The notes beneath the pieces were generated by a model. That model saw nothing but the letters and a program-made list of their open reading frames with translations, made no database searches and was not told where the DNA came from. From Limonium bicolor (taxonomy: Eukaryota > Streptophyta > Magnoliopsida > Caryophyllales > Plumbaginaceae): a DNA stretch of 64,000 bases. Shown here one piece after another: positions 1 through 10,749 of this stretch (the stretch's first letter is position 1; each line of letters opens with the position of its first letter). Where the stretch lies: contig CM041779.1 in NCBI GenBank assembly GCA_023374045.1, forward strand, positions 273,233,258 through 273,297,257, in the 5' to 3' direction. The position numbers were made by a program, and so were the translations under genes.

Positions 1-994
1 TTATGCTTAAATGCTTAATCTCTCTGCTTATCTTGCGTTTGTTCAAATTCAATATTGTGGACCCTTTATATGTGGGTTGTTCTCTTTAGGAATAAATACT
101 GTTATGAATTGTGGGATAAATGGTACAAATGTTTAAAATTTTGATTACTTTGAGGAGCATTTTTATGCGGTGTGACCAAATGATCTGAATGGTTGGATTT
201 TTATTACTCAGGGGTTCTTTCTGTCTTCTTTCTTAGGGATTGCTAAGGGGTGCTTCTCTGTCAAAAAGGAAAAAAATAAAATAAATAAGGGACTTGTGAG
301 ACACCATTGGTAACCAACAAAGAGAGTTGAGTGTTCTTAATACGAAGGCTTAATGCCTACATATTATCTTCTCATCTCTTATGCAAAAGTGAAACAAATG
401 CTTAATTCTTTTTTCCTTTTGTTTCTCCTCAATGCCCTTCTTGAGGAAGTTGGCCATGGTAAAAAGTTTCAAAGTCACCTTAAATCAAGAGCATTGTAGT
501 ACTCCGAATCATACCCGAAACTCTCATTTTTATTTTTGCCCTGAGTACACTATGCCACCAGTAGGTGATGGATCACACTCCTCTAAAAGTTTAGATCATG
601 TACTATTGAGTTTTTTATCCTACCCTTCATAATAATATTTGTTAATTATTGAGGCATTCCCTACTTAGGGTACGTAGTTTTTGCTTGAGGACAAGCAAAA
701 GATAAGTGTGGTGTGTGATAAGTGTCCAAATGAGCATGATTTATAGGTGTATTATTTTATATATAATATTAGCACTTTTCTTGCTCATTTCTCCACTTCG
801 GTTAATTTTCCTCTAGTTTATGTTTTATTGTTTATCTCACAAATTTATGTTCAAAATGAGAAAACCAGCTGGGAGTAATTAGTATAAAGAGACGAACACA
901 TAGACGCAAACGGCTCAGAAAACGGACTTATAAAACGAAGAATGTAGAGCCAGTCAAACAGAGGCACGCGAGAGGCAACGCGGTGGATGGTGCA

Positions 995-1340
995 ACCGCC
1001 CACTAAGTGGCGGACGTCACAACGAGCAACCGCCGGGCCGGACGAGGCTGAGGCAACCGCCTCGTATCTGGCGGTCTAGAGAGGCCGCAAACCCCTCGCG
1101 GTTGAACAAGAGAGTACCGCCTCGTATCTGGCGGTCTAGAGGCGCAGAGGCGCAACCGCTGGGGACACACAAGAGAGTACCGCTAATAATGGGCGGACTG
1201 GCATATACTACCACTACTACGCCTTCTTTCAGGCGGAAAAGAAGAGAGGCTACCGCCTCCTTATCAGGGCGGACGAGCACAGGCTACCGCCTGGTTCATT
1301 GGCGGACACAACAGAGGAGACCGCCTAATACCGGGCGGTT
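995..1340. repeat. GC-rich array of short inverted repeats (ACCGCC...GGCGG)
   Basis: About ten degenerate units of the form ACCGCC, 8-11 variable bases, GGCGG(A/T)C are spaced roughly 30-60 bases apart. Clear examples are at about 995, 1052, 1117, 1254, 1286 and 1320. Each can fold into a small GC stem. The block is far more GC-rich than its surroundings and lies upstream of the LTR TATA box. The open reading frames across it on both strands look like by-products of the repeat. Confidence 0.75.
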
Positions 1341-1540
1341 CTTCAGGCGCGATTAATCAAGTCGCGACCAGTTCTTCAGTTCTTCTTCGCGCCGTCGTCT
1401 GCAACTCGCCTTATCTATCTACTCCAGCATCGCCTACCATAAATCTCTCACGCGTACAGCTCTCTGTCCCCTCTGCTACAATCAATGAGAGCAATCAATA
1501 CTCAATCAATTTTTACGTACGGATGCCTCTTCCAATTCTC

Positions 1541-1548
1541 TATATAAA
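1541..1548 (+). promoter_or_regulatory. TATA box of the Tat/Athila-type LTR
   Basis: TATATAAA in a CT-rich context, inside the LTR and downstream of the GC-rich array, is a plausible RNA polymerase II promoter for the retroelement transcript. Support is the motif and its position only. Confidence 0.5.
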
Positions 1549-2316
1549 CCCAACACCAATACTGCAACGAAGACCACGCACGACGGGAGTCTGAAGAACC
1601 ATTCGCTTCCACTTATATTTCCTCCCGTATCACCACATCATTCCACACTCACGCAGTAACAAAAGAAATAGAAGAGCAGCAGTGAGAGGAGAACAGACCA
1701 GTTCTTCCTCTGAATTAATGTCAAAATCTATCTGTGTAATCTTCTTAACTCCGTTAATGTCTGAGTAATTTTCTTCTGTATCCTAGGATGGGGGTTTGAT
1801 TTCTAATATTACGTAATTAATATTTATCACTGTTTCTCTCATTTAACTTGTTTTAATTCCTTTAACTAATATTGCTAAATGCTTTGCGCGACAAACGACT
1901 GCATTTATTTGGTAACTATCAACATATGATTTTGAGATAGTCTAGGTACCACAAAGGAATTAATCTTGATATTTACACTCCGGACTGAGCAGGAAAATAT
2001 TAAGGCTTTTATTAAGAGTTCGTAACTGACAATTATTAACTCTAATAGGCAATAAATAATTGAAACATGGTATAAATATGTTTAAGTAATTTAGGAAATT
2101 CCCCCGCTATCCTAGGATACATTTTTCCATCCACATCACTTAATTCACCTTTTTAACTGTTTTTATTATTTCTGTATTAATTTAACAACAAATCAAGCTT
2201 GCCTCCGGCTAAACCCCTTTTACAGTTTTTAAGTAACTACCAAGACTAGGGTAAATTGAACAATCTCCCTGTGGATTCGACACTCGTTATACTACTACGA
2301 CCGGGAATTGTTTGCA

Positions 2317-5300
2317 GCCCGACGTTTATAATTTGAGTTTTTATTTCCTTTCTTTTAATTTTACACCATTTTCACCACTCAGAATTAACACTCTGCACAT
2401 CCCTTTCTCATTTCCTTATTCAGCCATAGAAGATAAGGAGGAAAGGAAAAAGAAGAATAAAGAAAGGAGGAAAGAGAAGGAAGTTGTACTTGCTTGGAAT
2501 AAACAAATGCATTAAAGGAAAATCCTACTCTACAAACACACCAACCCTTATTCTCCTCTCTTTCCTGCAGGCACCAACTAATCCAGCCCTTAAAATCTTG
2601 TTCCCATAATCTTGTTCCCCAGCCATAGCAGCCCTTCTCCCTTCTTTTCTACTTTTGAGCTCTATTGAAGAGTTAAGTGTTTTTAGCTCATTTTAACTCC
2701 AAATATATTCATTTCTTCTTCTATGATCAAGCTTCATCCATATTCATTCATTGAGGATGAAAATAAGCTCCATTAAGGGCTGTGGGAAACCGGAAAAACA
2801 GGCTGGAAAAAGAGGGAACAAGTTCAACACAAACCAAATGTAAAATGTGCTCTAAGCTCTCATCCCTTCACATGTCTTGTTTTGACTGAAAATACCACAT
2901 CTCTTTGACTCCATTTCCTTCATTCTTTCCATGGAGCAGCCCTTGACAGCACCAAACTCCAAATAGGCTGAAAGCACTACTAGTTTCACCTAAGGTAATG
3001 TTTTGTGCTTTAAGATTTCTACCCTTGTTTAAGGAGTATAAAAGAGGTTTTAATCCTTGAAAATTTTCCCTAGTGTCATGGCCGAAATCTTGAGCCATTG
3101 AGCCTTCCAAAACTAAGCTCAACCAAGGAGGAAACAACTGGAAAAATCCACTTTGAGAAGGTAAACTCTTAAGCTAATTTTTAGTGGTTAAAGCTTCATT
3201 AAGCCTTAAAACTGTACAGAAAAATTAAGTGAACCCCTTCTGAATATTTAAGGCATAAATAAAAGAGTTCAAGCTACAAAGCTCCTTGGAAAAATATTAA
3301 GAGGTAAAAACTCCTTAAACTAGAATTCAATGTCATTTTGGTAAGTTTTTGGGTTGTATAAATTAAGGCCGAGAGCCTACTATGTAATATGTTTTATTTT
3401 GAGCTAATATTGTTTTTAAGACAAAGTTATGACATTAAGATGAGTTGGAATATTAATATGTACAAAGGAATATGTAAAAGGGGACTACATGTAATTTTTG
3501 TAAACTAGGGTTAGTATTGTTTATGGCCAAAAACTTTATATGTTAAATGTCTTATAATGACCAGTTATGTTTATAATATTATATTTTAAATTTTGGATAG
3601 ATGGAAATAAGGTTTAAACACTTAAGTAGCAAGTTTAGTAAGTTATGTGGTTAAAATGCAATTTTTATAAAGTTTAGGGAATAAACTGTACTTAGTTGAG
3701 AATATTCTGTAACTAGGGGCCCTTAATGACCTAAATATGTATATAAAACTTATGTTATAAGGTTTGGAATGATTAGTTAAGTTTTAAGGAGTTTAACTGA
3801 CAAGATATAAAGTTTTAGAGGTGTAATATGAATTATATAAAAATCTGGGTACAAACAATAATTTTAGTAAAAATAAGTACATAGGAACATACATATAAAT
3901 ATTGGTGAATATAGGTGCTAAGCAATAATTTATAAAGTTGATAATATAATTTTTAAGGAATTATAAACCTTATAAGTATTAAAATGAATAAAAGATTCAT
4001 TATGTGGTTAAATTGTAATTAAGTAAAATATGAAGTGTTAAAACTGTAGAAAAGCCAAAATCGGGGCTGCTTGGCTGATGGAATATTAAAAATGAATTTT
4101 ATAAGTTAAAGTGTCTAAATGTAAATTAATAATAAAGGGGGGGGGGTTAAATTCTTAATTTGTATGAATTATGGTCAAGGGAGTAATCTGGTTGTCAACC
4201 TTGACCAATAATGAGGTTGACCAAAATAAAATAAAAGGAGTAATTAATTTGGTGATTTAATAAAGTATTAGGTTAAAAATGAAATTTATAAAACTACTGG
4301 GGGTTTTATGTAATTTCCGAAAATAGGGTATTGGAATGTAATTTAAATGACCTGTAGGGGTCTGTTTGGAATTTGTATGAATTTTGGGATGATTTTGTGA
4401 TTTAATAAATTAAGGAATATAATATATAGTTTTTAAGGTTAAATTGTAACAATTATAAAACTTATGAGGTTAATATGTAATTAACACAATGGGGTTAAAA
4501 CCGAGAATAAAAGACCTTAGGGGTCTGTTATGGATTTAGAATAATTGTTGGATTGATTTTAGAATTAAATAAATTAATATGTATAATATAAAGTTATAAG
4601 TATTAAATTGTAAGTTATGAACTAAAAGTGGGTTACAATGTAATTAATAAAAGTTGTGGGATACTAATGTAAAAACCGAATAGCTGGGGATCTGTTTAGG
4701 AATGAACAAAATTGGATAAAAACTTTGGGTTATAAATTAAATAAGGTTAAAAGTGTAACAAATATAATATTTGTGGTGGTTTAGTAATTAATCAAAAAGT
4801 TAATGGGTAGGAAATGAGGTTTCTGAAATTAGAGAGGTGCTGGACAATTTAGAAAAGAATATTTAGATTTATAATATAAGGTTGGAAATGAAATAGTGTG
4901 ACATAGTATTAAGGTATGAGATAGTATGTTGTAAGAGGGTTAAATAATATTAATTATACCTTATAAACAATCACATAAAATGATGAGACTAAATTAAAGA
5001 TTTGGGAAGTATAAAATATGGTTAGAAACCTTATGATATAAGCAACATTATAATGAATAAAATACATTGTATAGTATTAAGGTAAATCCTTAATAAAAGA
5101 TTTGTGAATAAATAACATAAACAGAATTATGAAGTCTTACACATGAAATAACAAAAGAGAGTTATTATATAAATGAGTTTTATAATTCATGTAGGATGGT
5201 ATGGAGACAAGGATCATAATATAAGGTTGGGAACCCTATAAAGTTAAAAGAAATAACATAATGTGTTATGATATTACATGTAACAATATATACAACTAAG

Positions 5301-6973
5301 ATTATAATCTTAGTAAGTAAATATTAAAACGTTGCAAGTTAATATAACTCACATAAATGATCGAACATCATCATTATAAGTTGGAATTATAATTCACTTC
5401 GATTTATCTAAATATATGGAATGAGTGGAAACGATTATTAAATAATAATCAATGAGTTAGAGTTATATTATAAGTGGATATTCATTATCACGTGTATGCT
5501 ACTACATAAAATACCAAACTGTTTACACAACCTCGAATCACTGTTTAATAACCGGCAGAAATTAATTAACATACGGGGTTAGGGTACCGGGGGTATTAGC
5601 TCTGTGTTATATATAGTATTAGCCAGTGCTAGTCATATTAATGCGTTCGGTATATGCATGTATGTAAACCAGTACTTCGACGGATAACTGGGGAGCGTGA
5701 ATCATCACGCTAGCAATTACTTCGGTGAACAGTATGTTAATGTGTGGTCTGAACGTCCTGAGGTTTTCTTGGGTCCAGACGTTGTGTATTTACCTGTTAA
5801 GAGTGAAATCTATGATTTATGCAGGTGAGCATGTAAATTGCATTACTCGACACCATTGCGTTTTATTGTACGTGAACGTTTTTAGACTAGAAGTTTACAT
5901 ATCTAAACTTGATATGACTTAGATGACTTTAGGTATCACGAGAACCTAATTGGCAGTCAAGTGATGTAGTCTTAAGCCTAGAGATTTGATCTTAGGTTAA
6001 TGGTTAAAAGAACTTAGTTACATGATGGTTTGGAGGAGAAAATCCAGTGTGATCACTACGAGGGACTTACTATCAAGAGGCACTCAAGGGAAATCCATAA
6101 CCCCACATTCGATTGATGATAGAGGGGCACTACTATTGGTGTAGGTTTCGGCCGAATTGGATATGTTCAAAGGCAAATGAGATAAGTCCAGGACCAAAGG
6201 GTCGGCTGGCAAATGGTTCCATTTATTGGTTCCCAAGGACTACCGTCCAGTGTTTTCAAACACTAACAATTTATTAAGGCTTGTCCTAACTTGAAATTAA
6301 TTGATTGGTTAAGTGGTTGGTTAAAGGAATAACGGGCCTTAAGGCCGAGTAACGAGAAAGTTATTAGTTAAAACACGTGTCTCGTTTGGTATTCTTATTG
6401 ATCCATTGGTTGATTATGTGGTGATTTTACTGGATGATCTACTGTGTGTTTATTTAAGCATTTGCAGCTACTTATTGTTATTGTAAATTGGAAAAGCATG
6501 AAATGAACCGCATGTTAAGATGGCTAAATGACCTAAGGGATCCGATTGATTCTAAGATTACACTTTAGCATACCATCATAGTTAGTTGAGCCCGCTTGGG
6601 CCAACACATTACTGGTTGTTGATTGGGCCGTGAAGCCGGAGTGTTGGACGCTGAGTAGTTAGCGTATTTTGGGATATCACACTTTTAGACTTTATATGCA
6701 TTATGTTATGGAGATTCGGATGTATTTTGGATTAGTAGCTCACTTGTTCAGATTTAGAACGGTATTGTAATTTATGGATGGTCAATATCTGGTCGTCACA
6801 ACGGCTATATGTATTATGTTTAGTTTGACGGTATAAGGTTGCCTAGTTACTCACAAGGGTGAGTGACGGCATGTAACACCAATGCGATAGTTAGTTTAAA
6901 TTTCCGCTGCGAATTATGTCTTTAATTATGCTAAGACTTACGATAATACGAGATTAGGATTAGGGGTGTTACA
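2317..6973 (+). repeat. 5' LTR of Tekay-1 (5' end truncated by the Tat/Athila-type insertion)
   Basis: This long AT-rich stretch has no gene. It ends in GGGGTGTTACA and is followed within six bases by a tRNA-Met primer-binding site, so it is an LTR in plus orientation. It carries the conserved hairpin at 6849-6864 (109 nt from the LTR end) and the TTCCGCTGC box near 6905, both shared by every other Tekay-type LTR here. A TATA-like box (gtataaaag) lies near 3037. Other Tekay LTRs here are 4.3-4.85 kb, so only a few hundred bases at the start should be missing. A G10 run lies near 4137-4146. Confidence 0.75.
6849..6864 (+). other. Conserved LTR hairpin (Tekay-1)
   Basis: ACTCAC-AAGG-GTGAGT forms a six-base-pair stem with a four-base loop, 109 nt before the LTR end. 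Equivalent stems with different paired bases occur at 106-113 nt from the terminus in all Tekay-type LTRs of the window. Confidence 0.6.
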
Positions 6974-6978
6974 AAAAG

Positions 6979-6990
6979 TGGTATCAGAGC
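6979..6990 (+). other. Primer-binding site of Tekay-1 (tRNA-Met type), overlapping a hairpin
   Basis: TGGTATCAGAGC is the usual initiator tRNA-Met primer-binding site of plant LTR elements and lies five bases after the LTR end. Its last six bases (6985-6990, CAGAGC) pair with GCTCTG at 6999-7004, an arrangement also present in the minus-strand Tekay copies. Confidence 0.85.
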
Positions 6991-7839
6991 GGAGTACAGC
7001 TCTGATGACAAGATACTGAGTCAAGAACAGTGAGCATAGGAATTTTGTGAATACGGGAATGTCTTTGAAGATCCGTGACTTAGAGAAGTCTTAGGAATAC
7101 CTTTAACGTTAGGAAATCAGCCTTACTGGCACATTTGTGAACGTGAATGAAATTATGGCATAGTACCGAGTAGTAATGATAACTTAATATCTTATAGATG
7201 TCGAGGAGTGGTAGAGGCCATGAGGCCGGCAAAGGGCATGGTGGTGAGACCCTAAAGGACATTCCAGAGATACCGGGCTTGGTAGCGGCCATGGCTGCCT
7301 TCGCCGCGCAGGTGGGGACTCAGTTTGCGGGAGCCATACCCCACCCACCACAGCCCAGAGAGACCAATTGGATGAAGAGCGTAGCTGATGCACGAGTACC
7401 GACATACTCGGGGGAGCCGGACCCCGCTTCATTGGAGAGGTTCATCGTGGAGCACTAGAAGGCGTTTCGAGCTATACGGGTTCCTGAGGATCAGAAGGTT
7501 GACATCGCAACTTTCCACCTGAAGGACGCTGTAGATATTTTGTGGCGGTTGGTCGAGAACCACCATCGAGCAGCACTGGGTTTCGACTGGACAGCATTCG
7601 TGCAGATGCTTCGAGACAAGTACTACCCCTAGCACCTGAAGTAGAGGAAGCATCAGGAGTTCAAGACTTTGACGCAGGGGAGTCAGACGGTGGACGAGTA
7701 CTACGCTTGGTTCATCAGTCTACTGGACTTCATCCCGGGAGTTGACTACTCAGATACGGTGAAGATCAAGAAGTTTAGAGCGGGTTTACAGTTCTGCATC
7801 CAGGGTTTCATGGGAGCTATACGCTTCACCACCATCCAG

Positions 7840-7912
7840 GTAAATAAATACCTAAATCTCTTTATCTACTGAGAACTACCTTACCAATACGGAACTCACC
7901 AAGAAATTACAG
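7840..7912 (+). other. Putative intron 1 in Tekay-1 gag
   Basis: The gap has CAG|GTAAAT at its left edge and TTACAG|GAG at its right edge, 73 nt. Before it the protein reads FTTIQ and after it ECYEAAS. In the minus-strand element the same protein junction (TSLQ / ECYHAAS) is split by a 92-93 nt GT-AG segment of different sequence. The same position and phase in two diverged families argue for a spliced intron and against a random insertion. Confidence 0.7.
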
Positions 7913-8043
7913 GAGTGCTACGAAGCTGCGTCGATGACAGAGCTGATGCTTCAGATTCGGGATGAGGCCCAGGGGAAGAAGAGGAAGAACCCTGCGGGCG
8001 AGGATGAGGGAGCGGCTTCTAGCGGCAGCAGCAAGCGGGGAAA

Positions 8044-8128
8044 GTAAGAAACCCTCTAAAATATGAATTATGTTTGCTTACTTACTGCTTAATGCTTGAA
8101 GTGATTACTAACCCTAAACCTTCAACAG
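8044..8128 (+). other. Putative intron 2 in Tekay-1 gag
   Basis: The donor is AAA|GTAAGAAA and the acceptor TTCAACAG|GAAATTC, 85 nt. Removal joins KRGK to KFFGKKKGQQ in frame (phase 2), between two lysine-rich nucleocapsid segments. Confidence 0.6.
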
Positions 8129-8248
8129 GAAATTCTTCGGCAAGAAGAAAGGGCAGCAAGATTACTAGAGTCAGAAGGCGAAGGAGCAGACTTCTCACTT
8201 GACCGGTCCCGCTATCGACGCCCAGCCGCTTAGGTCTGCACCACCCAA

Positions 8249-8329
8249 GTAAGAATACCCACCTTTTATTTTAGCAAGTAATTTCAATTAAATACCATTC
8301 CATTACTAACAAGAGTTGTATAACAATAG
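8249..8329 (+). other. Possible intron 3 in Tekay-1 gag
   Basis: The donor is CCCAA|GTAAGAAT and the acceptor AACAATAG|GCAC, just ahead of the zinc-knuckle exon. Removal leaves the frame off by one base, which could be a decay indel or a read error. It matches in role the second gag intron of the minus-strand element, which also precedes the zinc knuckles. Confidence 0.4.
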
Positions 8330-8425
8330 GCACTAAGCCACCCCAGCGCCATTTCTTCTGCAAGCGCTGTGGGAAGGACCATCCTGGCATCGACTGCTTA
8401 GGCAAGAAGGTGGAGTGCTGCTACT

Positions 8426-9553
8426 TGAAACTGGCTGGCGCTCCTGATGCGTCCCCAACCGGTTGTGGACGTATCGTTGACTCAAATAAACTTTGATAGT
8501 TTAGGGAAAGACACGAGATAAACTTAAACTGGAAACTCCATTTCAATTGAGAATTTATACACATGAATTCACTCAATCTCCCTCGCCCCACACACGGACC
8601 CCCAAGATAGTTTCGACTTTACCTCTAAAGTCCTTAACCCTCACCTGACTATTAGCCTATGGTTCACCGACCGTTCCCCGACCTGTCGGTTTATCAAATA
8701 CCCAATGTATTGAGACTCTAACCCAGTCCTCACTAGCTCACCAACTCTCTAGCACTTACACACACTCTAGTCTGACTCACAATTGCTCATATTGTATCTC
8801 TTCTTTTCTATCTCGTAAGCTTAAATTACATAACACAATAAATGCTCATTTATATACACGTTAGTTAGGGGGTAACTAACGTCCTATGAATCTGTAGACT
8901 CTAGAAGTAGATTACTTCTTATTTTCCTCTTATAATAGCCGCACTCTACTGTAGATTATCTTCCAACTTGATCTGAAGCTATCAACACACGTGTTGCTTG
9001 GTGATTTGGCAAGTTGGTGGCGCGTCTCCCAAGTGGTCGGTCACCACTAGCACACTTCAACTTGTCTGACCTTGTCTGGTTAATTAACGCTCATAAATGC
9101 TCTCTTCTGAATTTATTACAGCTATGTAATGATGTTCATTAATAGTTTTTTGCTTATCTTGTTATCTCGCACATTAATGAGCTACTCCTTTTGTCGTGAG
9201 CTAGTTGCTTGTGTGAGTGTGACACATTTAAGTGAGTTTGTCGACGTTGCTAATACATTTCCGTTCTTGTTTGATGTCTGATGTATGAAATATGTGATAG
9301 GTTCTTGACTACTTGTATGTTACTAGAAGTTCTCCGAAGCTCTCACAGACAGGTGCCCGACTCGTTGGGCACATGTCGTAGGCTGAGTGCTCTTGCAACC
9401 TTGCGTGCTAAGCCACTCATGACTTAAGTGCGCTTGTAACCTTGCATGCTAAGGCACTTATTCACTTGTTTATCTGAATGATAAGCTTTACAAACATGTT
9501 AGATAAACACCACAGGTTTGCTATCATCAAAACTAAAGGTCCTTGACTTAACA
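8426..9553 (-). mobile_element. Ty1/copia solo LTR inserted in the gag zinc knuckle
   Basis: Read on the minus strand it starts TGTTAAGTCAAGG and ends CAGCCAGTTTCA, 1128 bp, homologous over its length to the copia 5' LTR at 32001-33084. It is flanked by ctact (8421-8425) and atact (9554-9558), a 5 bp duplication with one mismatch. Excising the LTR and one duplication reunites the codons of a CCHC zinc knuckle. No internal region is present, so this is a solo LTR left by LTR-LTR recombination. Confidence 0.85.
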
Positions 9554-10039
9554 ATACTGCAAGCGGGAAGGGCCACAGAGAATACGAGTGCTACTCCAAC
9601 CCTAAGAGCCTGATGTATAAGGGGCCCAGAGGCGCACCGAAAGCCCTAACTAATGAGTCAGGCAGACCACGAGGTGGTCAGGTGCCACATCCTACTACCT
9701 ACACCAGGGGTCTGATGGGATAGCCATCCTCATCCACACGTCAGAAGGACAAGGAGGTTGCCACGGGTCAGAACACCATCTATTCAGCAAGAGCTTCAGG
9801 CGCTGAGACTAGCGCTCAGCGTGATACCGGTAAGCCTAAGACCTAAACCAAGAGCATGTAGCATGATTGTGTGTTTACAGCTTTCAAACCATGAACCTTG
9901 TATGTTAAATGCAATTAGTAGAGAATTTGATCTTAGAGAAACCCGACTTAGGAAACCTTTCACTTAATAGGACACTTTGATATCTATTACCCCATACCTA
10001 CGAGACCGAGATCACCTAAACCTTTAAGCGACGGACGGG

Positions 10040-10696
10040 AATATCCAGACGGAGAGTGCCAATTGCTTTAACCTGGCATGATCCTGCTCAAGTAATACTT
10101 AACCCTAAATGAACAAATAGCCATTGTAAATGAGTGTAGAACCTTGGGGACGGGTTTAGAAGGATTTATATTTTTGGATATGAGAGCGGGTCGAAGCTTA
10201 AATTGTATATGATGTGTATGGGTAAGGATTGGGATCCACAGACTAGGACATATCTGGATGTGAAAAAAATAGATGGAGCAAGAGTGCCTAGGATACCCGA
10301 TACTTTTCAACCTTAGTGACGGAAGCGGTCAAGATTGAACAACACTTGAAGCATACCCCATACCAGACATAGAAGCCGATATTTGTATTGTGAACATCTA
10401 TGAGAAAGGAGGAAGACTTGGGTTGCACCAGGACCATGACGAGACACCCGAGTCAATCACCAAGGGAGTACCGGTTGTATCATTCTCCATTGGTGATGAC
10501 GCGGAGTTCCTCTATGATGACCAGAAGAGGATGGACAAAGCGAGCAAGATTGTTCTGAAGTTTGGACATGTGTTGGTATTGGTGGAAAGTCGAGACTAGT
10601 ATACCATGGGATTAAGGGCATTCAGCTGAACACTGCCCACCGACCTTAGTCAATGTTCAATAAAAGTGGACGATTGAATTTGTTTACGATTGAATT
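10040..10696 (+). pseudogene. AlkB-like 2OG-Fe(II) dioxygenase domain of Tekay-1, decayed
   Basis: Several frames together encode an AlkB/ALKBH domain of plant type. The order is PGMILLK and EQIAIV (from 10073), SGSKLKLYMMCMGKDWDPQ (about 10186-10245), IDGARVPRIPDTF, then DICIVNIYEKGGRLGLHQD. That segment holds the NxY element that contacts 2-oxoglutarate and the iron-binding HxD (HQD at 10426-10434). VVSFSIGDDAEFLYDD follows, then the distal histidine of YHG (10605-10607) and a GRLNL segment near 10668. The second arginine of Rx5R is not seen. AlkB proteins oxidatively remove methyl groups from nucleic acids. Stops and frameshifts show this copy is dead. It lies after gag and is cut off by the Athila-like LTR at 10750. 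Its clear divergence from the copies at 42 and 53 kb means the domain is an old component of the family. Confidence 0.8.
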
Positions 10697-10749
10697 GAGT
10701 AGTATATTGATGTTTTTTTGAGCTTGTATGTAAGAATCATCGTGGATAA

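Larger units (their letters stand above)
1..2316 (+). mobile_element. 3' part of a Tat/Athila-type Ty3/gypsy retrotransposon (3' internal region plus 3' LTR)
   Basis: The first 715 bases hold no convincing coding sequence. They end in a stretch (about 681-715, a 'gcttgaggacaagcaaaag' box followed by a short G-rich tract) of the type that precedes the 3' LTR in plant Athila/Tat elements, and a TG-starting LTR follows at once. This sets the orientation as plus. The 5' half of the element is outside the window. The sequence after 2316 belongs to a Tekay-type LTR, so the element appears to be inserted in that LTR. A target-site duplication cannot be checked because the left boundary is missing. 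The Tat versus Athila assignment is inference; no pol is visible. Confidence 0.65.
716..2316 (+). repeat. 3' LTR of the Tat/Athila-type element
   Basis: The LTR begins TGATAAGTGTCC right after the polypurine-like tract and most likely ends TTTGCA at 2316, giving about 1.6 kb. It contains a GC-rich hairpin array (995-1340), a TATA box near 1541 and, near the 3' end, a 'ccctgtggattcgacactc' box typical of the U5 end of this element group. The 3' boundary rests on the terminal CA and on the change of sequence character, so it is uncertain by a few bases. The sequence differs from the Athila-like LTR at 10750, so this is another family. Confidence 0.6.
7198..9829 (+). pseudogene. gag: gag of Tekay-1, decayed, with intron-like gaps and a nested copia solo LTR
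   Basis: Starts ATGTCGAGGAGTGG and encodes a Ty3/gypsy capsid polyprotein. Visible parts are a basic N-terminus (MSRSGRGHEAGKG), the capsid block with ERF..EH, KAFRA, FHLKDAV and LRDKYYP, then QTVDEYYAWF, and after the third gap a zinc knuckle CKRCGKDHPGIDC. A second knuckle is split by the copia LTR: its first cysteine pair is joined across 8425/9559 to CKREGHREYEC. In-frame stops (for example at 7456) show decay. Three GT...AG segments interrupt the frame (7840-7912, 8044-8128, 8249-8329). Removing the first two joins the reading frame; for the third the phase is off by one. The exon ends at 9829 before a GTAAGCC donor in phase 1. Confidence 0.8.

Noticed and set aside
1017..1356. Overlapping 84-87 residue open frames on both strands in the GC-rich block
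   Set aside because: They follow the hairpin repeat array of an LTR, on both strands at once, with no domain or neighbour support.
4131..4146. G10 run as a polypurine tract marking another LTR start
   Set aside because: No TG LTR start follows and the flanks are continuous with the Tekay-1 LTR.
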